A stretch of 64,000 bases of DNA from Calothrix sp. NIES-2100 (GTDB taxonomy: Bacteria > Cyanobacteriota > Cyanobacteriia > Cyanobacteriales > Nostocaceae): assembly GCF_002368195.1 (NCBI RefSeq), contig NZ_AP018178.1:4808721-4872720 (forward strand). The letters run 5' to 3'. The notes under the pieces are model-generated. The model made no database searches. It was not told the DNA's origin and was given only the letters and a program-made list of their open reading frames with translations. Positions 43,245-51,586 of the stretch are shown piece after piece (positions within the stretch are counted from its first letter, which is position 1; every line of letters begins with the position of its first letter). The position numbers were made by a program, and so were the translations under genes.

Positions 43245-44603
43245 ATGATGATTAAAACCCAAAATACCCAATCCAAAATCCCAAATCTTAAATCCAAAAT
43301 TTCTCAGTCTCCCTATCAAGCATACGTTTATTCTTATCCCCACAAAACAGCTTACCGTCCTTTCACTCCGCCAATATATCTTCCTCAACTTTGGACGCAG
43401 CAAGATAGACAAGCGCTGTTTCTTTACATCCACATTCCGTTTTGTGAAATGCGTTGTGGTTTCTGTAATTTGTTTACGACAGTCAGCCACAATGAAGATT
43501 TTATCAGTCAATATGTCGGCACGGTACAGCGACAGGCGCAACGGATGAAAGCTGTGTTAGGTAATGCGTCTTTTGCTAGGTTTGCTATTGGTGGGGGAAC
43601 TCCGACGCAATTACCCATTCAGCATTTGGAAACTATTTTCGATATTGCGGAAAATACGATGGGTGCAAAGTTGCAGGAAATTCAGATTTCTGTGGAAGTT
43701 TCACCAGAAACCGCGACTGAGGAGAAGTTAAAACTGTTGCGATCGCACTTTGTTGATCGTGTTAGTATTGGTGTCCAAAGTTTCATCGACTCGGAAGTCT
43801 TAGCCACCCAGCGCCGTCAATCTACTACTCAGGTAGAAGCAGCCTTGACAAGGATAAAAGCCGCTGGATTTCCGACTTTGAATATTGACCTGATTTACGG
43901 TTTACCCGGACAAACTGTCGATACTTGGTTGCAATCAATACACGCTGCTTTGCGGTTTCAACCAGAGGAAATTTATCTATATCCATTATATGTGCGACCG
44001 TTAACAGGTTTAGGACGCACAGACCAAGAATGGGACGATATTCGTTTAGCTTGTTACCGCCAAGGGCGATCGCTTTTATTATCTCAAGGATATACCCAGG
44101 TTTCCATGCGGATGTTTCAACGAGTTAATCTTTCTCCCTCATCTCCCCCCTCTCCCGTCTACTGCTGTCAAGCTGACGGGATGGTTGGTTTAGGTTGTGG
44201 CGCACGTTCCTACACGAATACTTTGCACTATTCTAATGAGTATGCTGTGGGTGCAAAGGGAATCCGCGATATTTTGCAAGCATATATTCAAACACCGGAT
44301 GAGTTATTTGAATACGCGCATTATGGTTTTCAATTAGATGCAGAAGAACAACGTCGGCGGTATATTCTGTTATCTTTACTTTCTCATGAAGGATTAAATT
44401 TGGTTGGTTATCGTCAGCGATTTGGTAGTGATGTGTACGCTGATTTCCCAGAATTATCAGAATTGCTGACGTTAAATTTAGCGATAAAAGATGAGGAGAT
44501 TTTGCAGTTAACTGAATTTGGCATTGAACGTTCTGATACTATTGGCGCGTGGTTATTTTCTGATAAAGTTCAAAAATTAATGCATGGTTATGAATTGAAA
44601 TGA
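43245..44603 (+). CDS. STM4012 family radical SAM protein (HemN-like)
   Basis: 452 residues. The 4Fe-4S radical SAM motif CEMRCGFC (about 68-75) follows FLYIHIPF. FAIGGGTPTQLP and VSIGVQSFIDSEVL are typical of the HemN/coproporphyrinogen oxidase-like subfamily, as is NIDLIYGLPGQTVDTW. The STM4012 family groups with STM4011 and STM4015, so a role in modifying a protein or peptide is more likely than haem synthesis. Residues 4-20 (KTQNTQSKIPNLKSKIS) are encoded by a short-repeat sequence (about 43251-43300), so the native start may have been replaced; alternative starts are not obvious. Overlap is absent; the spacing suggests one operon. Confidence 0.85.
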   Translation: MMIKTQNTQSKIPNLKSKISQSPYQAYVYSYPHKTAYRPFTPPIYLPQLWTQQDRQALFLYIHIPFCEMRCGFCNLFTTVSHNEDFISQYVGTVQRQAQRMKAVLGNASFARFAIGGGTPTQLPIQHLETIFDIAENTMGAKLQEIQISVEVSPETATEEKLKLLRSHFVDRVSIGVQSFIDSEVLATQRRQSTTQVEAALTRIKAAGFPTLNIDLIYGLPGQTVDTWLQSIHAALRFQPEEIYLYPLYVRPLTGLGRTDQEWDDIRLACYRQGRSLLLSQGYTQVSMRMFQRVNLSPSSPPSPVYCCQADGMVGLGCGARSYTNTLHYSNEYAVGAKGIRDILQAYIQTPDELFEYAHYGFQLDAEEQRRRYILLSLLSHEGLNLVGYRQRFGSDVYADFPELSELLTLNLAIKDEEILQLTEFGIERSDTIGAWLFSDKVQKLMHGYELK

Positions 44604-44631
44604 TATATAATTAAAACTCAAATAATTAATT

Positions 44632-45510
44632 ATGCACCTCACCATCCTTTATCGTGGTTCTTTAATTAGTTGCAATTACGGCTGTGAATATTGCCCTTTT
44701 GCTAAACGCCAACAAACAGCCGCAGAATTATCTATCGATAAACAATCTTTAAAACGGTTTGTAGATTGGATTTCCCAACATCCCCAACATCAATTTTCTA
44801 TTCTGTTTACTCCTTGGGGAGAAGCTTTAATCCATTCTTGGTATCAGGAAGCGCTGGTAAAATTAACCCATCTACCTAATGTTAATAAAGCCGCAATTCA
44901 AACTAATCTCTCTTGTCAGCTAGATTGGGTAGAGGAATGTAATAAAGATAAATTGGCACTTTGGGCTACTTTTCATTCTGAATGGGTGTCATGCGATCGC
45001 TTTTTACAAAAATGTCTCGCTCTCGACAACAAAAATGTTAAATTTAGCGTGGGAGTTGTGGGTTTCCCCAAATTTAAAGCAGAAATAGCTGCTTTACGTC
45101 ATGAGTTACCATACCACGTTTATTTATGGATTAATGCTGTCAAAGCTGAATTGAATAATTTATCATCAGCAGACCGAGAATTCTTCCAATCTATCGACCC
45201 GTTATATGAATTAAATACTCATCATTATCCTAGCTTTGGGCGTGACTGTCGGGCGGGAAAATCAGTGTTTTCTGTTGATGGTGACGGGACAATGCGCCGC
45301 TGTCATTTTATTAAGGAACCCATCGGGAATATTTATCATGCTGACTGGGAAGCAGTTTTGTCTGACAAACCTTGTACTAATCAAACTTGTCATTGTCATA
45401 TCGGTTATATTCATCTTGATTATTTAGAATTGCATAAAGTATTTGGTTCAGGAATTTTAGAAAGAATTCCTGATAATTGGGTTAACGTGAATTCGACGAG
45501 TGCTAATTGA
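44632..45510 (+). CDS. STM4011 family radical SAM protein
   Basis: 292 residues. The radical SAM motif CNYGCEYC (14-21) lies close to the N-terminus after LTILYRGSLI. The C-terminal part has additional cysteines (CRAGKSVFSVDGDGTMRRC at about 206-224, CTNQTCHCHIG at about 248) arranged like a SPASM/twitch auxiliary iron-sulfur site, common in enzymes that modify peptides. It is the last gene of the rightward array, 28 bp after STM4012. Together the two radical SAM enzymes, ATP-grasp and sulfatase-like proteins form the conserved STM4011-STM4014 set. A bidirectional hairpin terminator (45709-45741) lies downstream. Confidence 0.85.
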   Translation: MHLTILYRGSLISCNYGCEYCPFAKRQQTAAELSIDKQSLKRFVDWISQHPQHQFSILFTPWGEALIHSWYQEALVKLTHLPNVNKAAIQTNLSCQLDWVEECNKDKLALWATFHSEWVSCDRFLQKCLALDNKNVKFSVGVVGFPKFKAEIAALRHELPYHVYLWINAVKAELNNLSSADREFFQSIDPLYELNTHHYPSFGRDCRAGKSVFSVDGDGTMRRCHFIKEPIGNIYHADWEAVLSDKPCTNQTCHCHIGYIHLDYLELHKVFGSGILERIPDNWVNVNSTSAN

Positions 45511-45569
45511 CCTCATCGCCAGTCTATTGGTGTCAACTTAACGTTAAACCCGCTTGCTGAGAACGTTTT

Positions 45570-45673
45570 ACCCTCACCCCCAGCCCCTCTCCCCTGGGGA
45601 GAGGGGTGCAAAAATTGTAATTTTTCTGACTCCTCCCTCTCCTCGCAGGAGAGGGAGGTTGGGTGGGTGAGGT
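45570..45673 (+). repeat. Dispersed repeat with G-rich hairpin arms, second full copy
   Basis: CCCTCACCCCCAGCCCCTCT through AATTTTTCTGACTCCTCCC to GGTTGGGTGGGTGAGGT, the same unit as 14630-14722. It lies between convergent genes. Confidence 0.75.
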
Positions 45674-45708
45674 TTGTCCTAATTATTGTGTGAAAATGAC
45701 TGGGCTTT

Positions 45709-45741
45709 AGATCCCCGACTTCTTTAAGAAGTCGGGGATCT
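45709..45741. repeat. Dispersed hairpin (GATCCCCGACTTCTT family), copy 4
   Basis: AGATCCCCGACTTCTT, one spacer base, and AAGAAGTCGGGGATCT; perfect 16-bp arms between convergent STM4011 and clc genes, where it may end both transcripts. Confidence 0.8.
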
Positions 45742-45748
45742 TGGCGAA

Positions 45749-48391
45749 CTAGGTCTCGATCGCACCTCTGACTAAAATTACTGTACTTTCCACACCAGAG
45801 GCGATCGCTTCTGGTATGTTACCTTGAATCGCTTGCTGTAATAATCCTTCCCGCGAAGCACCTAAAACTACTACATCGTAACCTTCGGTTTTCACTAGGT
45901 TAATTACACCTTGGGAAACGGAATCGGCTTTGACTGGGTAAGCAACTACAGTACTAGATAATTTGCGACGGCGAATTAGGTGGCGAATGGCTTGTTCTAA
46001 AACTGTCATGTCTGGTGCTAATTCCGAGGGTTTAAATACCCGTGTGAGGCGAATTTGCGGATCGTTTCCTAATGTCACTAAGGCGGGGAGTAATTTAATC
46101 GCCATCCTTGCGTTCGGCCCACCAGCCATTGGTACTAACCAGCGATTGAAAGTGTACTGACTGTTGATTGTTGACTGTTGACTGTTGATTGTTGACTGTT
46201 GACTATTACCCAATTTTACTAAGACGACATCGCAGGTGGCTTGGCGAATGATGGTATCGACAACTGTGCCAAAAATCCGTCCAGGGGTAGATGTGTTACC
46301 TTTCCAACCCATCAAGATTAAGTCGATGTGACGTTCGTTGATTGTTTCTAAAATTGCTTGGGCGACATCGTGGGCGACACGAATCTGTGTATGGAGGGGA
46401 ATTTTCCACTTTTTGGCTAATACTTCCGCCTGTCTGAGTAAGCGGCGACTTTTTGCTGTCCTGACTTGGGTTTCGGTGGGGGAACTATGGCGCGATACTA
46501 AAATAATTTGTACACACTCTATTTCATAATGGCGATCGCGGGCAATGGCTGCGGCCATTTGTAATAATGTCCCTGCTGTCTCCGGATTCGCAACTGTGAC
46601 TAATAATCTGCCTCTACCGATGTTTGGCGCTCGCGTTTGGTAAACTACATAAGATGGTTCTGGTTGCGGCCCGGTAGTGGCGTTCTCACAATTAAGATGA
46701 TCTGCTTCAGCGCGGATAATATCTGCACGGGTAATAATCCCAATGAGTTTTCGTCCTTCCACTACTGGTAAACGACTAATTTGATAGCGATCGAGGAAAT
46801 AAAGCACATTCCGCAAATTGTGTGTTGGTGTGACCGTAATTGGTTTGGAGGTCATCACTTCTCTAATCGCAGTCTCATTGGGTAAGTTGCGTTCCCTGAT
46901 TTTGAGTAAGTCGGTTTGCGTAATAATTCCGACTAATTTTCCTTCCTCGACTACGGGAAAACCCCGATGATGGGAACGAGAGAATGCTTGGATGGCTTCA
47001 TCAATAGTCATCTCAACATCAAGAGTTTCTACTCGTTGTTGCATCACCTCTTGGGCTGTTAACGTTGTCATTATGCCTTCTACAGGAACATTGTGAGCCA
47101 ATGTAATGCCGTTTAATTTTAAAAGTTTTTCATACAGGGAACCTGGTACAACTTTCTCTGCAACTAAGTAAGAGGTTACAGATACGATCATCAAAGGTAG
47201 TACCAAGTTAAAATCTGTAGTCATTTCAAACACAATCACAATCGCCGTGATTGGGACTTTAGAAACGGCGCTAAAAAATCCCCCCATTCCGGCTAAGGCG
47301 TAGGTAGTGTAGGAACCTCCTCCCAAAAGTTGGGACTCAAACACACCGACAATATGACCTAAACAGGAACCCAAAATCAGGCTGGGAGCAAATAAACCTC
47401 CAGGTGCGCCAGAACCAAATGCTATCAAGGTAAGAAGGAACTGGGCGACAAATGCGATCGCAGCTAATACAGCATTCGCATCTCCGGTAATTAAATATTC
47501 TCGTAATCCTGTATTATCACGGAAAGAAGCAGGCAGGGTTGCCACAACACAACCAGATATAAACCCAGCTAAGGCTACTCTTAGCGGTAAACTGACATGT
47601 AATCTCCGATAAATTTTGATACTAAAAATTAGACCTTGAGTAAATAATGCCGCCAACAACCCCGCCAAGATACCCAAAAGTAAGAAAAAGGGAATTTCTG
47701 GGATCGAAAATTGGCTAAGAGATTCAGTCGGAGGCAAATTCAGGTCAAGACTACGGCCACCCAACAACCGAGATATCACCCCACCAATAAACGAGGCAAT
47801 AATCGCAGTTCCGAGAGTTATTCCCGATAAATCTTGGAGTAACTCTTCCACAATAAACAATACGCCTGCGATCGGCGCATTAAAAGCAGCTGCCAAACCT
47901 GCACCCGCACCCGCAGCAATCATCTGTCGTCGGTGGTCGGGGGAAGTAGGAACCCAACGACTCATCCCAGCTGCCAAACCAGCCCCAACGTGAACAGTAG
48001 GGCCTTGTCGTCCGAGAGTCATACCCGAACCCAAAGCAATAATGGCACTGATTAACTTCACACCAGCCACACGCCAAGACAGCGCCATCGGCACATTTGC
48101 CAGGGTGGCTTTAACTTGAGGAATACCGCTACCCGACGCTTCCGGTGCTAAACGCTGTACCAAGCAGCCTGAGAGAAACCCAAAACCCAAGCCTACCAAG
48201 GGTAAAACCAGCCATGCTGGTAAAATATGGGTACTATGGACTCGCCATGTACCCAGCCATCCCGACCCCACTTTGAGAAATACCGCCGATAAGGCAGCAA
48301 CAAGACCGATAACAGAAGCTTCTGCGATCGCTAAACCTCTTCTTGGCTGCCACAGTCTGCGAAAGCGCTGAGTCAGAACAGGAAGCGACAT
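45749..48391 (-). CDS. CLC chloride channel/antiporter with CBS and USP domains
   Basis: 880 residues. Residues 20-430 are the CLC membrane domain with the ion-pathway motifs GSGIPQVKA (about 88), GRQGPTVHVGAG (about 127; G-x-x-G-P) and GAPGGLFAPSLILG (about 325). Two CBS domains follow (about 450-570: VMQQRVETLDVEMTIDEAIQ, then EVMTSKPITVTPTHN). The C-terminal 270 residues hold two universal-stress-type domains, the last ending ASGVESTVILVRGAI. Residues about 741-755 (NSQQSTINSQQSTIN) come from 7-bp tandem repeats (about 46158-46205) lying in frame between the USP units. Decayed copies of its 3' end occur at 24250-24500. Confidence 0.92.
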   Translation of the reverse strand: MSLPVLTQRFRRLWQPRRGLAIAEASVIGLVAALSAVFLKVGSGWLGTWRVHSTHILPAWLVLPLVGLGFGFLSGCLVQRLAPEASGSGIPQVKATLANVPMALSWRVAGVKLISAIIALGSGMTLGRQGPTVHVGAGLAAGMSRWVPTSPDHRRQMIAAGAGAGLAAAFNAPIAGVLFIVEELLQDLSGITLGTAIIASFIGGVISRLLGGRSLDLNLPPTESLSQFSIPEIPFFLLLGILAGLLAALFTQGLIFSIKIYRRLHVSLPLRVALAGFISGCVVATLPASFRDNTGLREYLITGDANAVLAAIAFVAQFLLTLIAFGSGAPGGLFAPSLILGSCLGHIVGVFESQLLGGGSYTTYALAGMGGFFSAVSKVPITAIVIVFEMTTDFNLVLPLMIVSVTSYLVAEKVVPGSLYEKLLKLNGITLAHNVPVEGIMTTLTAQEVMQQRVETLDVEMTIDEAIQAFSRSHHRGFPVVEEGKLVGIITQTDLLKIRERNLPNETAIREVMTSKPITVTPTHNLRNVLYFLDRYQISRLPVVEGRKLIGIITRADIIRAEADHLNCENATTGPQPEPSYVVYQTRAPNIGRGRLLVTVANPETAGTLLQMAAAIARDRHYEIECVQIILVSRHSSPTETQVRTAKSRRLLRQAEVLAKKWKIPLHTQIRVAHDVAQAILETINERHIDLILMGWKGNTSTPGRIFGTVVDTIIRQATCDVVLVKLGNSQQSTINSQQSTINSQYTFNRWLVPMAGGPNARMAIKLLPALVTLGNDPQIRLTRVFKPSELAPDMTVLEQAIRHLIRRRKLSSTVVAYPVKADSVSQGVINLVKTEGYDVVVLGASREGLLQQAIQGNIPEAIASGVESTVILVRGAIET

Positions 48392-48475
48392 ATAAATATA
48401 AGTATTAAATTATTGCTCAATAAAATCATAAGTTAGATTTAGTAATATTTCCTACCTATATCTATTAATAAATAG

Positions 48476-48533
48476 TCAGTTGTCATTAGTCATTGGTCAT
48501 TTGTCAACAGTCAACAGTCAACCGTCAACAAAT
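48476..48533. repeat. Short tandem heptamer-type repeats
   Basis: TCAGTTGTCATTAGTCATTG, then units such as TCAACAG, repeated. This fills most of the gap between the collagen-like gene and clc. Confidence 0.7.
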
Positions 48534-48534
48534 C

Positions 48535-49935
48535 CTATCTCCTCCGGATCTGACCTTGCCAGTTTATGCTTTGCTTGGCTGAACGTCCACCTAAAGAACG
48601 AGTTGCGACTACTTCAATATCAACGTTGACCCCAGGACTGAGGGCGGTGGCGGGAATTGGGAGTTTGCCTAAGGCGAGAATAAAACGATTATAATCACGG
48701 GTCACCAGTTCGGCAGGAATATCACCTTCATATACAGTACGGAAATCAGATAAGCCGGAAGAATTATCCTGTGCGCGGAATTTGACGCGAAACTGAGTTT
48801 GAAGGGCATGAGATTTTGCTGCTAAATCTACTATTTTTAAATTCAGATTTTGTTCTGCACCCGCAAATTCTGATACTGCTAAACGTGTCACATCCTTTTT
48901 AGCAATTGCATTATTCACAGTCAAGGTTGTCAAGTTAGCCTCAGTTTTGCTTGTACCGTCAACCCATAAATCTTCCCCAAAAGTAATTTCAACTTGTTTA
49001 TTGTCATTTAAATTCAGTGTTGCCACCTGACCAGCAAAGCTGGTTATCGGTTGCCTATCTTGCCAAACCAGTTGAAAAGTCCCTTCTAATCGTTGTTCAA
49101 ATTCTCGGTATTCATCTGCGATCGCCGAACCAGGCGCAAGTAAGGAAGTTGCTCCCCTCCTGATATTCCACTTATTCTTGGAAAGATTGAATTGCTTAAG
49201 AGTCAGTTCCGAAACTGCTGTTTGTAAAGTGGGAATATCACCAGCCAAGGATTCTTTACCTTTGACAATACTTAAGATTCCTAAGCTACCTCGGTTACCA
49301 TTACTACCATCATCGCCAGTGCGCCCATCTCTACCATCATGACATCTATAAGTCTTTTCCTTACACTTATAATCTGCGCTACCAGGAGTTCCTGTACAAG
49401 TTTTAACTTCCCATTCTCGGCGGCGACAATTACAACCTAGACCACCGTTAGCACCGCGACCACCGCGACCACCTTCGCCGCCAGTTGCACGGACGGAAAT
49501 TTTCCGTAAATCTGCCAAGTTACTGTAATAGACAGTCAGGGAACCACCATTTCCCCCATCTCCACCTTTCCCACCATCACCGCCCGCACCGCCATCTGGT
49601 GCTTGGATATCGTGGGTCTCATTGTCTGGTTGATGACCACAGTGAGGGCGATCGCCTCTTTGACCATCTTCACCATCCTCACCATTTTGACCTGATAAAT
49701 CGAGATTTACAGGTGAACCATCGACAAAAATAGTTTGGCTTTGACCATTGCGACCACTTCTACCAGATCGCCCATCGCTTCCTTTGCTACCATCTGTGCC
49801 ATAATCTCTACTTGTTCTACCGTAATCTTCATGGGCAGATGCAGAACAGAAAACCGATCCCGAGGCAGGTAAAAAGCTAGTAAATAGGCAGAATGTCAAT
49901 AACAGTGGCAACTTATTAAAAAAACGCTTATCCAT
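48535..49935 (-). CDS. Secreted protein with collagen-like Gly-rich region
   Basis: 466 residues. A signal peptide (about 1-34, ending SVFCSASA) is followed by a glycine-rich region with Gly-x-x triplets (about 45-215: GTDGSKGSDGRSGRSGRNG, GGAGGDGGKGGDGGNGG, GGRGGRGANGG). That region is interrupted by a six-cysteine insertion (CNCRRREWEVKTCTG, CKEKTYRC). Residues 230-466 form a beta-rich domain (LSPGVNVDIEVVATRSLGG near the end). Collagen-like bacterial proteins can build extracellular fibres. The gene is alone, with no exosortase or autotransporter signal seen. Functional prediction is weak; the export and repeat features are clear. Confidence 0.75.
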   Translation of the reverse strand: MDKRFFNKLPLLLTFCLFTSFLPASGSVFCSASAHEDYGRTSRDYGTDGSKGSDGRSGRSGRNGQSQTIFVDGSPVNLDLSGQNGEDGEDGQRGDRPHCGHQPDNETHDIQAPDGGAGGDGGKGGDGGNGGSLTVYYSNLADLRKISVRATGGEGGRGGRGANGGLGCNCRRREWEVKTCTGTPGSADYKCKEKTYRCHDGRDGRTGDDGSNGNRGSLGILSIVKGKESLAGDIPTLQTAVSELTLKQFNLSKNKWNIRRGATSLLAPGSAIADEYREFEQRLEGTFQLVWQDRQPITSFAGQVATLNLNDNKQVEITFGEDLWVDGTSKTEANLTTLTVNNAIAKKDVTRLAVSEFAGAEQNLNLKIVDLAAKSHALQTQFRVKFRAQDNSSGLSDFRTVYEGDIPAELVTRDYNRFILALGKLPIPATALSPGVNVDIEVVATRSLGGRSAKQSINWQGQIRRR

Positions 49936-50073
49936 CTATAAATATATTCAATATTCGTCACTATTTCTCTATATGACGTTAATTTGCAGTATTTTGCTCC
50001 CGATTAGCCAATCGTGCTGGATAGGAATTTTTGGGAAAAGAGACTCAGGTGCGATCGCATCTACAGAAAGGTC

Positions 50074-50367
50074 GTTAATGAGTCTTTGAACTCCGTTAAT
50101 CAGGCTTTGAACTCCGTTAATCAGGCTTTGAACTCCGTTAACCAGTCTTTGAACTCCGTTAATCAGGCTTTGAACTCCGTTAATCAGGCTTTGAACTCCG
50201 TTAATCAGGCTTTGAACTCCGTTAACGAGTGTTTGAACTCCGTTAATGAGTCTTTGAGCTTCGTTAATCAGGCTTTGAGCTTCGTTAATCAGGCTTTGAA
50301 CTCCGTTAATCAGGCTTTGAACTCCGTTAACGAGTGTTTGAACTCCGTTAATCAGGCTTTGAGCTTC
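50074..50367. repeat. Fourteen 21-bp tandem repeats
   Basis: Fourteen head-to-tail 21-bp units, each starting GTTAAT or GTTAAC and containing TTTGAACTCC or TTTGAGCTTC. Because 21 is a multiple of three, both strands stay open: plus strand NSVNQAL and minus strand SLINGVQ heptads. The embedding frames (50014-50415 plus, 49969-50610 minus) have no other protein-like content, so I list a repeat rather than a gene. Confidence 0.85.
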
Positions 50368-50713
50368 ATTATCTTCTGTAGTGCGAGCATCTTGCTCGCT
50401 TTTGAACCTGATTAACCAGGAATTAAGTTTCATTATCTTCCGTAGTGCGAGCATATTGCTCGCTTTTGAACTGATTAACCAGGAATTACAGCCATTTTCA
50501 GGTAAATATACCACGCTCTCAGGGCACAGCAGTGCTGTGCCCCTACGATAGATGTGGTGCAAATAGGTGAAAACTGCTGTAAGCTTCATTATTTTCCGTA
50601 GTGCGAGCATGTTGCTCGATGAATGAACTCATTAACCAGGAATTAAGCTTCATTATCTTCCGTAGTGTGAGCCGAAAAGCTCAATGAATGAACTCATTAA
50701 CCAGGAATTAAGC
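50368..50713. repeat. Four 60-bp-class repeats interrupted by a small element
   Basis: Copies at 50368-50431, 50432-50488, 50588-50651 and 50652-50713 each start ATTATCTTC or a close variant and end AACCAGGAATTA, with the hairpin GCGAGCATCTTGCTCGC inside. An element at 50489-50579 sits between copies 2 and 3. Confidence 0.8.
50489..50579. mobile_element. MITE-like element at a TA target
   Basis: Ends CAGCCATTTTCAGG and, inverted, CAGCAGTTTTCACC are imperfect terminal repeats (matching over about 26 bp to a shared ACCAC). The element interrupts the repeat array exactly at TA, duplicated on both sides. Internally it has AGGGCACAGCAGTGCTGTGC, a hairpin. A similar end occurs at 5523-5540. No transposase is encoded. 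Confidence 0.6.
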
Positions 50714-50766
50714 AAATTGGGATGCTTCCATCAGCAAAGCCCATTACTACACGCGAAACATAAAAA

Positions 50767-51312
50767 CTACTCAATAGCTGTAAATTTACTAACCGTAATT
50801 TTGTTACCCACAAAACCAATTAATGTGCAATATCCCCCAGACAATTGATTCTTCCAGTAATCAATATATTGCCAACGCTGTTCTGGCTTTAATTTAAAAT
50901 CAAGTTGATTTGGGTATCCATATTTAGGATCATAGTTTGCATCTATACGCATTGGCCCATCACAGGCACATCCATTTGGGCCGCATTTCTCGCCGTTTGC
51001 GGCAGATTCTATCTCAGTAAAAAACTGAGTAATAGTCTGCAACGGTATTGTTGAACAAGAGTTTTGTTTAACAGCAATCACTTTGTCATCTTTAATTTCT
51101 ACCTCTTGCTGGCAATTGTTGAAGGTAGAATAATTGAGAGTTAAACGATAATGTGTAATATTTTGTGCAGTCCACTTTTTCTTAGCTGCTGCAAGTTCAT
51201 GTGTAGAAGTCTTTGAGAATAATGTCCGGTTAGCAAAAATTGCAATTCCACTACTTAAAAATAAGGTAATAATCAGTGCCCATCCTAGATAAGGTTTATT
51301 GATATCAGCCAT
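50767..51312 (-). CDS. Membrane-anchored DUF6174-like protein
   Basis: 181 residues. An N-terminal membrane helix (LGWALIITLFLSSGIAIFA, about 9-27) is followed by an extracytoplasmic domain. This opens KWTAQNITHYRLTLNYSTFN and has paired cysteines (NNCQQEVEIKDD, KQNSCSTIP) and the segment CGPNGCACDGPMRIDANYDP then YGYPNQLDF. The W..N.I..YR....C..C pattern and the YGYP block resemble the DUF6174 family of small lipoprotein-like proteins of unknown function. The cysteines probably form disulfides. The start ATG 51310-51312 fits the anchor. No operon partner. Confidence 0.6.
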   Translation of the reverse strand: MADINKPYLGWALIITLFLSSGIAIFANRTLFSKTSTHELAAAKKKWTAQNITHYRLTLNYSTFNNCQQEVEIKDDKVIAVKQNSCSTIPLQTITQFFTEIESAANGEKCGPNGCACDGPMRIDANYDPKYGYPNQLDFKLKPEQRWQYIDYWKNQLSGGYCTLIGFVGNKITVSKFTAIE

Positions 51313-51528
51313 ATTTTTTTATCTATATCTTTCATCTCGAAATATTTTCGCTGTTCAGATTGTCAGTACTTCTTTAACTTAACTAGTTTGACCTATATAG
51401 GAGTAGTACCCTTGAGGGTGATATATGTAGCCAGATTTTAGAGAAAAGGTATTATAGCTGTTGACTGTTGACTGTTGACTGTTACTCTGACAAATGACCA
51501 ATGACGAATGACAAATGACGAATTAACC

Positions 51529-51559
51529 AAAAAAAATGGCTCTGTGTTAACACAGAACC
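51529..51559 (-). terminator. Rho-independent terminator of acsF
   Basis: On the minus strand GGTTCTGTGTT pairs with AACACAGAGCC and is followed after one base by a run of eight T. It lies 28 bp after the acsF stop. The adjoining 51465-51520 stretch is heptamer-type repeat DNA. Confidence 0.85.
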
Positions 51560-51586
51560 ACTAAAAATTCGCAAAACCGTTATCTA

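Noticed and set aside
43245..44603. Coproporphyrinogen III dehydrogenase HemN
   Set aside because: HemN-like motifs are present, but the gene order with STM4011, STM4013 and STM4014 fits the STM4012 family better.
50074..50367. CRISPR-like array at the 21-bp repeats
   Set aside because: No spacers; continuous tandem repeats and no cas genes.
49969..50610. 213-codon minus-strand frame over the 21-bp array
   Set aside because: Almost entirely repeat-encoded; an open frame is expected for a 21-bp unit without stops.
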